A stretch of DNA of 64,000 nucleotides from Aliidiomarina shirensis (GTDB taxonomy: Bacteria; Pseudomonadota; Gammaproteobacteria; Enterobacterales; Alteromonadaceae), in NCBI RefSeq assembly GCF_003987345.1, contig NZ_PIPP01000004.1, positions 1-64,000 on the forward strand, in the 5' to 3' direction. Of the stretch, positions 46,900 through 54,830 are shown piece after piece (the first letter of the stretch is position 1; the number at the start of each line of letters is the position of its first letter). The notes below the pieces were generated by a model that was not told the origin of the DNA, did no database searches, and saw only the letters and a program-made list of their open reading frames with translations. A program made the translations under genes and the position numbers.

Positions 46900-47484
46900 T
46901 TGACCGATAGAATTTCAGCAATATCAGATTTCATGATTCAGTTGGATGCTTTGAAATCCGTAAATCGCCGAACCTACATCAATGGTGGCGAGAGAGTAGA
47001 AAACTCAGCAGAACACTCATGGCATTTAGCAATGGCATGCTGGGCTTTCGCAGAGCTACTGCAAGATGACTATGATGTGCCGAAACTCATCAAACTTTCA
47101 CTACTCCATGATCTTGGCGAAATTGGTGCAGGAGATACGTTTCTTTACAGCAAGAATAGAGACAGTGCACACGTTGAAGAGCGTGAGAGTGTAAAACAAA
47201 TAGCCTCGCATCCCGGTAATCCAATTGGGGATATCGTCGACCTCTGGGAAGAACAAGAGGCTGGCGAAAGCAAAGAAGCAAAGTTACTGAAAGTCATCGA
47301 CCGTTTATTGCCATTTCTTCATAACATTACCAGCGAAGGCCGCGCGTGGCAGGACAATGGCATACATAAGAACCAAGTATTAAAAATGCATCAGTTTATT
47401 GAGGCTGAGAGCCCAGAAATATATGCCTGGTTTATTGAGAAACTTGAATATGCCGTTGAGAAAGGTTGGCTAAATACCTCCTAA
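46900..47484 (+). CDS. YfbR/HDDC2-like HD-domain phosphohydrolase (cassette gene)
   Basis: This 194-aa HD-superfamily enzyme has the metal ligands AEHSWHLAM (His), LLHDLGEIGAGD (His-Asp) and KVIDRLLPF (Asp). It resembles the YfbR 5'-deoxynucleotidases and HDDC2, which remove phosphate from deoxynucleoside monophosphates. The start is TTG with a strong AGGAGG seven bases before it, 20 bases after an attC end. Its stop codon is part of the next attC (CCTAAC). A nucleotidase in a mobile cassette next to a defence system is notable, because nucleotide depletion is a known anti-phage strategy, but no such role is shown here. Confidence 0.85.
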   Translation: MTDRISAISDFMIQLDALKSVNRRTYINGGERVENSAEHSWHLAMACWAFAELLQDDYDVPKLIKLSLLHDLGEIGAGDTFLYSKNRDSAHVEERESVKQIASHPGNPIGDIVDLWEEQEAGESKEAKLLKVIDRLLPFLHNITSEGRAWQDNGIHKNQVLKMHQFIEAESPEIYAWFIEKLEYAVEKGWLNTS

Positions 47485-47579
47485 CGAATCAATTAACTTC
47501 GCTGCGGCGCCGGTTATTGAGGCGTTCGCGTTTCACGAGGAAGAGCGCGCTTGATGATTACAACCAGAGCGAGTTATGG
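47479..47579. repeat. attC-like site shared by two convergent cassettes
   Basis: TCCTAAC (47479-47485) holds the stop of the plus-strand HD gene. GTTATGG (47573-47579) holds the stop of the minus-strand glycosyltransferase gene. Inside, TTAACTTCGCT pairs with AGCGAGTTA. It marks the collision point of the plus-oriented and minus-oriented runs of cassettes. Confidence 0.6.
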
Positions 47580-48851
47580 CTCGTCTACAAGGCTTTCAAT
47601 CGCCGCAACTGCTTTCTCCACGCCACGCTCTTCTCGCAATTTGGCTCCGAGCTCCGCGGCATGATCGATGATACTTTGATTTGTGGTTATCTCTTTAATG
47701 GCCGCCACGAGCCTATCCACTGTCAGTTTCTTGAACGGAATAGGGGCTGCTGCGACGTTCAACGAATGTACGCGATTTCCCCAAAAAGGTTGATCACCAA
47801 AAAACGGAATAACAACCGACGCTTTTCCTGCGCGTAAGGCAGCAGCTGTGGTTCCTGCGCCTCCATGGTGCACAACGCCACACACACGAGGAAATAGCCA
47901 TGAGTGAGGCACGTGATCAACCGCGATAATTTCCTTGGGTAGAGCCTTTATTTTCATACCGCCCCAACCCGTTGCGAGAATACCCCGCACGCCAGCGCGT
48001 TGCAGCGCTTCAATGACAATACTTGCGAGCCGCTCGGGGTCACGCCCTGTCATAGATCCAAAGCCAACATAAACAGGCAATGGGCCTGCCTCTAAAAAGG
48101 CTGAAAGCTCTGGTGAAGGTTTATAATCTTGGTCATCATCAGCATGCCAGTAACCACAGATACTAGCAGTTTGGGGCCAGTCGTTAGGTCGTGGCAGTAC
48201 CATATTGCTATAGCCATGAATAACTGGAATTGGTGTGCCATCGGCGTTTTGTAATAGGTTAAAGCTTTTTGCTTTCGGCAGATGATTTGCTTTGCGCCAT
48301 GCTCGAGCGTGCTTGGCAACCGAGAGCCTAATTAATTGATTAACAAAGCTATAAGAGAGTTTGTTATACCACCCGCCCAACCTCAGCTGCGGCATTATCA
48401 TGTTGGGATACTCAGCTGTGGGCACTAATCCTGGTACCACGAGTGCCATCAGAACTGGAATCCCGAGCTTTTCGGCAATATCTGGTGCGATAAACGCCTT
48501 GGGGTGAAACACAATGATATCTGGTTTGCACTGTTTTGCCGCGGCCCAACTCTCGTCCACGAGGGCGCGCTGAATAGGACCTATTTTTGTGAGCAAGCCT
48601 AGCGTGCGCTTCACGATTTGAAATATGTTGTTTGTATCTTCCAATGCGCCTTTACCTTCTGGCGCATCCAGCAACCTCAGCATACCGTCATTCATGAATG
48701 CATAGTTCAGCCCAGCGGCTTTGATAGTTTCGCTAAAGCGTGAGCTCGTTGAAACTGTTACGCAATGCCCCGCCCGCTTTAAGCCTTGTCCCAATGCAAC
48801 ATACGGTTGTACATCGCCCCGGGTTCCGTATGTAAGTATAAGTACGTTCAT
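47574..48851 (-). CDS. GT1-family glycosyltransferase (UGT-like, cassette gene)
   Basis: This 425-aa GT-B fold enzyme has the N-terminal acceptor domain start NVLILTYGTRGDVQPYVALG. The C-terminal donor domain has the UGT-like signature HHGGAGTTAAALRAGKASVVIPFFGDQPFWG (about residues 323-353, typical nucleotide-sugar site). It resembles sterol and macrolide glucosyltransferases that modify small hydrophobic acceptors, so detoxification of an antibiotic or other xenobiotic is a reasonable guess. It is flanked by attC-like sites on both sides and is one of the larger cassettes. The start is 13 bases after an attC end. Confidence 0.87.
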   Translation of the reverse strand: MNVLILTYGTRGDVQPYVALGQGLKRAGHCVTVSTSSRFSETIKAAGLNYAFMNDGMLRLLDAPEGKGALEDTNNIFQIVKRTLGLLTKIGPIQRALVDESWAAAKQCKPDIIVFHPKAFIAPDIAEKLGIPVLMALVVPGLVPTAEYPNMIMPQLRLGGWYNKLSYSFVNQLIRLSVAKHARAWRKANHLPKAKSFNLLQNADGTPIPVIHGYSNMVLPRPNDWPQTASICGYWHADDDQDYKPSPELSAFLEAGPLPVYVGFGSMTGRDPERLASIVIEALQRAGVRGILATGWGGMKIKALPKEIIAVDHVPHSWLFPRVCGVVHHGGAGTTAAALRAGKASVVIPFFGDQPFWGNRVHSLNVAAAPIPFKKLTVDRLVAAIKEITTNQSIIDHAAELGAKLREERGVEKAVAAIESLVDEP

Positions 48852-48863
48852 GTTTTAGCCTAA

Positions 48864-48965
48864 AGCCAACGCTACTATCAAGCTTCCGCACAACACCGTA
48901 ATCACAAACCAATGCATCATAAAAATGCCGCTCGTTGGCCTTCTTTCTCGAAGCGTTTGTTATGT
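48864..48965 (-). repeat. attC-like site after the VOC gene
   Basis: On the minus strand it runs from ACATAAC (48965-48959) to GTTGGCT (48870-48864). The arm AACGCT after the first box pairs with AGCGTT before the second. It lies between the VOC gene and the glycosyltransferase gene. Confidence 0.6.
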
Positions 48966-48970
48966 GTGTA

Positions 48971-49384
48971 CTACTGAGGAGCGCTGCTTAATTGCAACAA
49001 ATCCCATTTATTTCCATAAAGATCCTGAAAAACCACAACCGTGCCATATTCTTCAACTCGTGGCTCACCGTTGAAAATAACACCTTTGGCTTTCATCAAC
49101 TCATAGTCTCGCCAAAAATCGTTCGTTTGTAAAAACAGGAAAACTCTACCTCCAGCCTGATTACCGATAAACTTGGCTTGTTCCTCTGTACTCGCTTGAG
49201 CTAAAAGTAAATTCGTTCCATTCGAATTTGGTGGTGAAACTCGAACCCATCGCTTACCACCACCTAAATCGGTATCTTCAACTAACGTAAACTGAAGCTT
49301 TTGGGTATAAAACTCAATGGCATCGTCATAGTTTTCGACGACAAGGGCGATATTGCCAATCTGCTGTTGAACGACTTTAGGCAT
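48971..49384 (-). CDS. VOC-family (glyoxalase/bleomycin-resistance fold) protein (cassette gene)
   Basis: This 137-aa protein has two beta-alpha-beta-beta-beta units typical of the vicinal oxygen chelate superfamily: IGNIALVVENYDDAIEFYTQKLQF at the start and VVVFQDLYGNKWDLLQL at the end. Family members are metal enzymes (glyoxalase, dioxygenase) or drug-binding proteins. Which one applies here is not visible. GGAAAG precedes the ATG. VOC proteins are frequent in cassette arrays. Confidence 0.87.
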   Translation of the reverse strand: MPKVVQQQIGNIALVVENYDDAIEFYTQKLQFTLVEDTDLGGGKRWVRVSPPNSNGTNLLLAQASTEEQAKFIGNQAGGRVFLFLQTNDFWRDYELMKAKGVIFNGEPRVEEYGTVVVFQDLYGNKWDLLQLSSAPQ

Positions 49385-49447
49385 AATTGCTTTCCAATAT
49401 GTTAAATACGGGGTTCTATACTACTTTTTTACGTTTACCGAGAGCAC

Positions 49448-49506
49448 ATAAAGCATGCAAAAAAGATGACCACTTTGCCAAATCGGCGTGCTTTGACTTG
49501 TTATAC
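49448..49506 (-). repeat. Degenerate attC-like site
   Basis: On the minus strand it starts GTATAACAAG, with the stop of the 107-aa gene inside it. CAAAGCACGC later pairs with GCATGCTTTA. A clear GTTA end on the far side is missing, so the site looks decayed. Confidence 0.45.
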
Positions 49507-49824
49507 ATATATTTTTTCAGTTTTAAGCCACCAAAGAACACGCGCTAAGTGGCCTTTGAATTCTTCAATTGACTCACATTCTCCCGTGTGTGGAAAACTG
49601 CTTTCTTCTGATTCGATTTCCGTTATTTGAATATCGAGGCACAAGACACGGTTCCAGGAGCATATCGAAATAATATGAGTTCGTGTTTCTAGATCAACGC
49701 AGGCAGCTTCCCGACCGGAATCCTTAAATTTGAGCTCGCTGCAAATAGAAATGAAATAATCGTTATTCTCGTTAAACCAGCGATGTAGTATAGCGACAGG
49801 GTTCATTTCGTTAATACCGCTCAT
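49501..49824 (-). CDS. Hypothetical protein (cassette gene)
   Basis: This is a 107-aa soluble protein with no family I recognise. It is acidic, with a central beta-rich stretch (VDLETRTHIISICSWNRVLCLDIQI) and a Trp-rich C-terminus. The ATG at 49824 is only three bases after an attC end (GTTATGC-ATC-ATG), so it has almost no leader. A second ATG six codons later is an alternative. The stop lies inside the next attC. Confidence 0.6.
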   Translation of the reverse strand: MSGINEMNPVAILHRWFNENNDYFISICSELKFKDSGREAACVDLETRTHIISICSWNRVLCLDIQITEIESEESSFPHTGECESIEEFKGHLARVLWWLKTEKIYV

Positions 49825-49827
49825 GAT

Positions 49828-49912
49828 GCATAACGCCTCTCAAAACGTACGGCTACGAAATGGAGGCGAAGCCGCAATGTAGTTGACGTCGCCGTGACTG
49901 GCATTGTTAAAT
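49828..49912 (-). repeat. attC site
   Basis: This 85-bp site on the minus strand runs from ATTTAAC (49912-49906) to GTTATGC (49834-49828). The inner sequence TGCGGCTTCGCCTCCATTTC is the characteristic attC variable-region motif, and ACGGCGACG / CGTAGCCGT form the inner arms. It directly follows the stop of the upstream gene remnant and ends three bases before the next ATG. Confidence 0.8.
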
Positions 49913-49915
49913 GCC

Positions 49916-50155
49916 TTAACACGCCAACGCTTTGATTACATTCCCAAGAATGACACCTGCCAAACCCATTACGCCGGCAATCCACCAACGAAAGTCTTTC
50001 TTGTGTTCGATCTCCTGTGAATGCAAATTGATTGCAGTGCTAATCAATGTCGAGATGTCAGAATTGGCGAGAGGTGATCTCGTTATTCTAAGTTTCGCTT
50101 CGTCCGACAACGCTCTAAATTCATCTCTAGAAATTTTTTCTTCCCTATCAACATC
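49916..50155 (-). pseudogene. C-terminal fragment of a frameshifted cassette gene
   Basis: This frame reads DVDREEKISRDEFRALSDEA, then a soluble linker (HSQEIEHKKDFRWW) and a C-terminal membrane span (GVMGLAGVILGNVIKALA). It has no good start: the only initiation codon is an internal TTG at 50110, and a TGA lies upstream. It continues, in another frame, from the 50148-50480 gene. A short deletion with a frameshift near 50155 seems to have split one gene. The stop is immediately before the attC. Confidence 0.6.
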
Positions 50156-50480
50156 GAGAGGCTCTCATTCTGCCACGATCGAACCTGAATAATTCAGGAT
50201 GCTGCTCGAAAATTTGACGCCAATACTCAGCTTGGCCTTCATCCCCAGAAATTCGGTCTGCCCAACTGGCAAAATCGAATTTATAAGTGGCCACCACCTG
50301 ACTGGCGGATATAACGTCAGCCAATCGACTTTCATTGTCTGTGTACGGCCTATCAGATAGACAATTCATAACCCTCTCTAGATTTAACGCCAGCGTTACG
50401 GGCTTGTTTGAAGTGCTAGCGGAAAACCCGTCTAGGTAGACGCGATTGCTAAAACGGAATGTTTCCACCGATAATGTCAT
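50148..50480 (-). pseudogene. N-terminal fragment of a frameshifted cassette gene
   Basis: This frame encodes about 110 aa: LERVMNCLSDRPYTDNESRLADVI, and AEYWRQIFEQHPELFRFDRGRMRAS near the end. It stops abruptly a few codons later at 50148. The downstream frame resumes with a plausible continuation (49916-50155). A GAGG six bases before the ATG at 50480 supports this start, so it overlaps the upstream gene by 32 bases. The product may still be made as a truncated soluble protein lacking the membrane span. Confidence 0.55.
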
Positions 50481-50823
50481 CAAGAACCTCATCCATCCCA
50501 TAGACTTTCTCCTTGACTATCGCATAGAGATCGCGAAAGGATTCTACAGCCTCTTTTGTAGCCAAATCCTTTGTGTTGTATGCAACAGACTCTGGCGCAG
50601 CCTCCTCCCATTGTTGGTCTGGGATTCCAGCCAAATCGCTTAAATCGACTTCTCCAGGGTAATATTGCAAATAATAGACACCTTCATGATTCCTAAAGAT
50701 AGACCAGTTGTGTTTATTCTCGTATTTAAAAAAATACTCAGTGTGGTGCTGACCCTTTAATACGTTATTAATCAGGTCCGGGTTCGACACCATTACATTT
50801 ATAGCTCTAACTATCTTGCTCAT
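50449..50823 (-). CDS. Hypothetical protein (middle gene of a three-gene cassette)
   Basis: This 124-aa soluble protein has no recognised family. Its first half is rich in aromatic residues (HTEYFFKYENKHNWSIF, GVYYLQYYPGE), and the C-terminal half is acidic and helical. Its ATG overlaps the stop of the upstream gene (TAATG), and its end overlaps the next gene. The three genes should be translated in fixed proportion and may form a complex. Confidence 0.65.
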   Translation of the reverse strand: MSKIVRAINVMVSNPDLINNVLKGQHHTEYFFKYENKHNWSIFRNHEGVYYLQYYPGEVDLSDLAGIPDQQWEEAAPESVAYNTKDLATKEAVESFRDLYAIVKEKVYGMDEVLDDIIGGNIPF

Positions 50824-51257
50824 TATTCATTTTCTCCAACCAAATTATCGATACTCTTGACGTTAAGGTGCCGCAGCCGCTCACGAAGCTCGCTTACAGC
50901 AGCGCGCTTCTTCGGTTCGGTTAACCTTCTCTTGTCAGCGACGAGACTCTCGAGTTCTCCTAGCATTTCGGCAAAAATTGTCTTCAAGTTATCGTTGCCC
51001 CTAATTTGGCCGATTATCTCGTTGAATATGTTTATTATCTTCTCGCATTGTTCTGGATCCTTGGCGTTATATTCATTTAATCTCTCGATCTTTTCTTTAA
51101 CCTCCGACAATGTGAGCTGGTATGTGTAGTTGAACAGCACATCAACCAATGAAGATATGGTTTTTCGCTTTGCCACAAACAAATAGATAGCTATGCCTGA
51201 CGCTACGATTGTGAACAGATTGGACGTCAACGATAGCCACTCAACAAAGTATTCCAA
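50823..51257 (-). CDS. Membrane-anchored coiled-coil protein (first gene of a three-gene cassette)
   Basis: This 144-aa protein has one N-terminal span (SNLFTIVASGIAIYLFVA) and then a long, highly charged helical region (about 45-140) likely to form a coiled coil. I recognise no family. The start is TTG with AAGGAG seven bases upstream. It overlaps the next gene by one base. It is the first gene after a short attC-like site. Confidence 0.65.
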   Translation of the reverse strand: MEYFVEWLSLTSNLFTIVASGIAIYLFVAKRKTISSLVDVLFNYTYQLTLSEVKEKIERLNEYNAKDPEQCEKIINIFNEIIGQIRGNDNLKTIFAEMLGELESLVADKRRLTEPKKRAAVSELRERLRHLNVKSIDNLVGENE

Positions 51258-51282
51258 TCAGCTTCTCCTTATACTGGGGTAA

Positions 51283-51317
51283 GTGTTAACGGCGCGAATT
51301 GCTGCGCCTTGTTATGA
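51283..51317 (-). repeat. Very short attC-like hairpin
   Basis: On the minus strand this reads TCATAACAAGGCGC, an 8-nt loop, then GCGCCGTTAACAC. It has both attC end boxes and a stem but only 35 bp in total, shorter than known attC sites. It separates the zinc-ribbon gene from the three-gene cassette. Confidence 0.45.
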
Positions 51318-51354
51318 ATTTGAGCAATGGGGCATCCCATGAGCATCAAGCTTG

Positions 51355-51558
51355 CTATTCTTCCTCTTCGTCTGTGGTCTTACCACAGCTTGAGCATGTG
51401 TCTCCGAATGAACCATCATCATCTTGGTAGGCGACTATTCCAGAGTCTTCCTTGCCAGGATTCATCGACTCAAAGCATTCATCACAGAATAAATCTGTCG
51501 GGTAGTTTTCGCCCGATTTCTCTGAGCTTAAATCTCCCCATACTTGACATATTTTCAT
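51355..51558 (-). CDS. Small zinc-ribbon-like protein (cassette gene)
   Basis: This 67-aa acidic protein contains two CxxC pairs, FCDECFE and TCSSCGKT, spaced as in a zinc ribbon. The N-terminus MKICQVWGDLSSEKSGENYP and a poly-Glu C-terminus complete it. It resembles small hypothetical proteins seen in other cassette arrays, and no function is known. attC-like sites lie on both sides (51283-51317, 51598-51682). Confidence 0.7.
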   Translation of the reverse strand: MKICQVWGDLSSEKSGENYPTDLFCDECFESMNPGKEDSGIVAYQDDDGSFGDTCSSCGKTTDEEEE

Positions 51559-51597
51559 CGTCCATCCTCCTTCATCTCATGGGTTGAACTTCATTAC

Positions 51598-51682
51598 TCT
51601 TGACGCCCGCCAGCACGCGCGGCTGTGTGGTGTAGGAGAAGCCGAAACGGAAAAGCCGTCGCCGTGCCTGCGATTGTTATCC
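51598..51682 (-). repeat. attC site after the Hachiman cassette
   Basis: On the minus strand it runs from GGATAACAATCGCAGGCACG, with R'' at 51682-51676, to CGTGCTGGCGGGCGTCAAGA. The arms GCAGGCACG and CGTGCTGGC pair. The inner TTTTCCGTTTCGGCTTCTCC is the typical attC variable region. The R' end reads GTCAAGA instead of GTTRRRY, so recombination at this end may be weak. Confidence 0.7.
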
Positions 51683-51724
51683 GCTATCCGTACCGTCACT
51701 TGAAAGTCCAAAGGCGCACATTAA

Positions 51725-53842
51725 TTACTCTATCAACCTCTTTAACAATAGCTCTTCATATGGAATTAGTCCTAATCGGCCCCAGTCCACGTTTTTTATC
51801 TTGCTTATGATAGCTTCTATTGAGTCGTCTTCAGAAATAAATCCTTCAAATTTTTTTGCTAGTGAGGTTGGAATATTATACTCAATTAATTCAGATAGAT
51901 TTGGCGGCAAGAAACCGTGCTCAATTTGAGTGGCGTAATAATTATAGTTTCCAGAATTTTCTTTGAAAACATACTCTTGTAAAGAAGAGACTGTTATGAG
52001 TAACTTAGGCAACTTAAACTGAAACCACGTCCTTATTGTACTTAGTGCTATTGAAATTGCATCTTCTGGTGAATTTCCTTTGTTAATTAGCCGTGCAATA
52101 AACGCCCCTAAACTTTTAGACTGAAAATATAAGTTTGTATAAAACGTTAATTGTTTGGATGACCAAACTCTGCCCTTTGTATCTGTATTTCTTAATAAAT
52201 GTGTCCAAGCTAAATCAATCACTGTCGCAAGCTGTTCATATTTGGGATAGCCTGTCCAGCATAGCAAGCCTCTTAAACTTTCTTCATTTGCTAAAATCGC
52301 CTCTACTAAAGATATTTGTCCATCTATTGGCATGCCTGAATTTTGCTTAACAAGAGTCATCAACCCTAGATCAACTTCATCATATTTTTTAATTTGATTT
52401 TTAGAATCCTGAGTAAGATCAGCTTGATTCATATACATTAAAATATCATCAGGAGCATTTTTTTGAGAGATTATTGGTACATCAACATTAAAACTAAGCT
52501 GATCAGGCTCCTTCTCCATTTTGTACACATTGCCTACAAAGTGCTTTCGCATTCTTCCGGCTCGACCAGCAATATTTTTGAAATCAAAGAAGTCTATTTT
52601 TTTTGGGCCTTTTTTCCTATGATAAAGAATGACATTTTTTGCACTCGTATTTACTCCCTCTATAAGGGTCGCGGTACAAAAAAGGAACTGAATATCACCA
52701 TTATTAAAAAGATCAACCAACGTACTACCAAGGTGTCTCGGCATCTCCCCATGATGAACGCCAATTGATTGCAAAAGAAAATCATTGAATGACCATGAGT
52801 CATGAATGTTGATTCTACACCACTCTACAACGTGAGAATTTTGTTCAGATGGATAGCTTAAAGCTTGGTTCAATAGAAATTTTATGAAGTCCGAAGCAAG
52901 TTCTTTTGTTTTGTCTGGAGAAGAGCAATATATTAATGTTGGCTCATCTAGGCCAACTAGAAGATTATATAGATCCATCTTCTTTTTATCTTCTTCATTT
53001 TTTCTATATTCACCAACATAGTGTTCATTTACAGCTACAGTCGCAAAATCGGTTTTAACCCATTCAAAATTAAGATTACTTTTAAATTCATCTTCAAGAT
53101 CAGTTACAACAGGTCCAAGTAAATAATAGTTTTTTGTGAGTTGAAGAAGTTTGTAAAACGCTTGATTTAGCACAATTGCTCTATCATCGTCACGAGTGAT
53201 GCTTAGTTTATAGAACTCATCAATTGCAAAAAAATCAATACTAGGGAAGTCATTGAATTCAAGAACACGCTCGGCGGTGAAAAGAAAAATATTGCCTCCT
53301 TCGTGATTTGCCTCCTGCCGTGTGGACACAATTAGTTTATAGTCCTTATATTTACTTAACGATTTTCTTGTCTCATCAAGTAAAGCCAAAGTTGGCTGAA
53401 TAATTATAATATTTCTATATCTATGGCTGGATACTAATTCATGTATAAGCAGGGTTTTCCCATAGCTGGTAGGAGCGCTCAAAACAACACTTTTAGATTG
53501 CTCTAAAATTTCCGAAATCTGCTGTTGTGAACTATGAAGATATACGTCTTCAATATATCTTGATTTATGATACTCCTTGCGGAGAGCTGAAATTTCATTA
53601 TCTACATCACCCAAATAAGGATATAGACCGGCACATTCAATCAGATCGTTTAACATAGGCTTTACGCCTATGTGAAATGTGCTGCTTGCATCGATTGATC
53701 TAATAAGTAAATCCCGTCCTTTTGTTTCAAAATCCTCACTGCCAAGCAAGCTAGAACAAGCATCACAAATAAAATATGACTTTTCAAAGTCAAGATTTTC
53801 GCAATTGAGATAATTAGCCGCCTCTAGGTATAATTCTTCCAT
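51725..53842 (-). CDS. hamB: Hachiman anti-phage system helicase HamB
   Basis: This 705-aa superfamily 2 DExD/H helicase has Walker A SAPTSYGKT (about 122-130), motif II AIDEFY (about 206-211), TLIYCSS, FCTATLIEGVNT and motif VI IAGRAGR. The Ski2-like C-terminal part is helical. In Hachiman, HamB translocates along DNA and holds HamA inactive until phage-linked damage is sensed. The ATG is one base after the hamA stop, so translation is coupled. The gene is markedly AT-rich compared with the core genome, which indicates foreign origin. It lies 42 bp upstream of an attC. Confidence 0.9.
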   Translation of the reverse strand: MEELYLEAANYLNCENLDFEKSYFICDACSSLLGSEDFETKGRDLLIRSIDASSTFHIGVKPMLNDLIECAGLYPYLGDVDNEISALRKEYHKSRYIEDVYLHSSQQQISEILEQSKSVVLSAPTSYGKTLLIHELVSSHRYRNIIIIQPTLALLDETRKSLSKYKDYKLIVSTRQEANHEGGNIFLFTAERVLEFNDFPSIDFFAIDEFYKLSITRDDDRAIVLNQAFYKLLQLTKNYYLLGPVVTDLEDEFKSNLNFEWVKTDFATVAVNEHYVGEYRKNEEDKKKMDLYNLLVGLDEPTLIYCSSPDKTKELASDFIKFLLNQALSYPSEQNSHVVEWCRINIHDSWSFNDFLLQSIGVHHGEMPRHLGSTLVDLFNNGDIQFLFCTATLIEGVNTSAKNVILYHRKKGPKKIDFFDFKNIAGRAGRMRKHFVGNVYKMEKEPDQLSFNVDVPIISQKNAPDDILMYMNQADLTQDSKNQIKKYDEVDLGLMTLVKQNSGMPIDGQISLVEAILANEESLRGLLCWTGYPKYEQLATVIDLAWTHLLRNTDTKGRVWSSKQLTFYTNLYFQSKSLGAFIARLINKGNSPEDAISIALSTIRTWFQFKLPKLLITVSSLQEYVFKENSGNYNYYATQIEHGFLPPNLSELIEYNIPTSLAKKFEGFISEDDSIEAIISKIKNVDWGRLGLIPYEELLLKRLIE

Positions 53843-53843
53843 A

Positions 53844-54686
53844 CTAAATCCCCTGCATGTTCTTCAATCTGTTATCTAATGCGGCATTTAATTCTGATTT
53901 ATCAGGTACAGGCAACAACATTAAAACTATTTCGACATTTGTATCGATTAACTTATCTGAAAATATCGAATTCAAACTATATATTTCGGTTGAGAAGTCA
54001 TCGATATATTGTTGAGTGGCCTCGGCATGATTTTGGTATAAGCTACTGCTGTATGTGCATACCATTGGTATCACAATGCTAGAAAATATATTTTCTAACT
54101 TTTGCTCTTTGGCCATCAAATCTCGCCAGTACTGAATATCTGGCGTATCTTCAGGTATTTTTCTTTTTAATAAACTAAACTCTCTCTTAAGAAAGTCAGC
54201 ATTAACATGATTGGACACATCTTTAGCTAACTCTTTAACACCTTCTTTTCCATCAGCATATAGTTTCGACTCTCCCAGCCATAGCTTTTTGCCATCGCCA
54301 CCAACCGTGATGTGGACTCCATCGAATCCATGAACTACTGAATTCTCAGAATCTTTGAAGTATATTTTTGAGATTAGAGGTATGGTGTTGTGAAAATCCC
54401 TTAATAACAAATGCAATATAAGCTCACCAAATTCGCCTCGCTTATGATATTTTTCAGTTGTATATACTGTTGCAGCAGCTTCCCTTAGTTTCTCAACTAC
54501 CAATTCAATTGGGATTGACTTTCCTTCATGGTAACCAAGCGCAAATTCAGGAATAACTTTTGTTAGTACGTCAACTAAGGGCTCAAAACGAAATTGATTT
54601 TGATCAAAACCAGCACAATATGCTTTTAGACTCGCATCAGAAATACGCTGTTCCAGCACGAGGTGAGAGTTAAAAGGTGCCACCAT
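53844..54686 (-). CDS. hamA: Hachiman anti-phage system nuclease HamA (DUF1837)
   Basis: This 280-aa protein is of the DUF1837 family, the nuclease effector of Hachiman. The PD-(D/E)xK-like active site is visible: RGEFGELIL (Glu about 87), HGFDGVHI (Asp122) and LWLGESKLY (Glu139, Lys141). HamA with HamB clears DNA when released, giving abortive protection. The pair order hamA-hamB with a one-base gap is canonical. The start is ATG with AGGGA about ten bases upstream. The cassette lies between attC sites at 51598 and 54750, and both genes are AT-rich. Confidence 0.9.
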   Translation of the reverse strand: MVAPFNSHLVLEQRISDASLKAYCAGFDQNQFRFEPLVDVLTKVIPEFALGYHEGKSIPIELVVEKLREAAATVYTTEKYHKRGEFGELILHLLLRDFHNTIPLISKIYFKDSENSVVHGFDGVHITVGGDGKKLWLGESKLYADGKEGVKELAKDVSNHVNADFLKREFSLLKRKIPEDTPDIQYWRDLMAKEQKLENIFSSIVIPMVCTYSSSLYQNHAEATQQYIDDFSTEIYSLNSIFSDKLIDTNVEIVLMLLPVPDKSELNAALDNRLKNMQGI

Positions 54687-54749
54687 TACTATAAATCCCT
54701 GTTTTTATATTGTGTCTGCTTTGGGTCGAAAGTGAAATTACTCCACACT

Positions 54750-54830
54750 GTATAACGCCCACATAAAAGGCGAGCGTTAGCGTGCCCAGCACACGTTTTT
54801 TGTGGGCGATTTTTAATGTGTTTGTTATGC
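54750..54830 (-). repeat. attC site after the HEPN cassette
   Basis: This 81-bp site on the minus strand begins GCATAACAAACACA (54830 on), overlapping the stop of the HEPN-like gene, and ends TGTGGGCGTTATAC at 54750. The arms CGCCCACA and TGTGGGCG pair, and the inner part reads GTGTGCTGGGCACG. The ends closely resemble VCR-type sites of marine Gammaproteobacteria. Confidence 0.8.
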
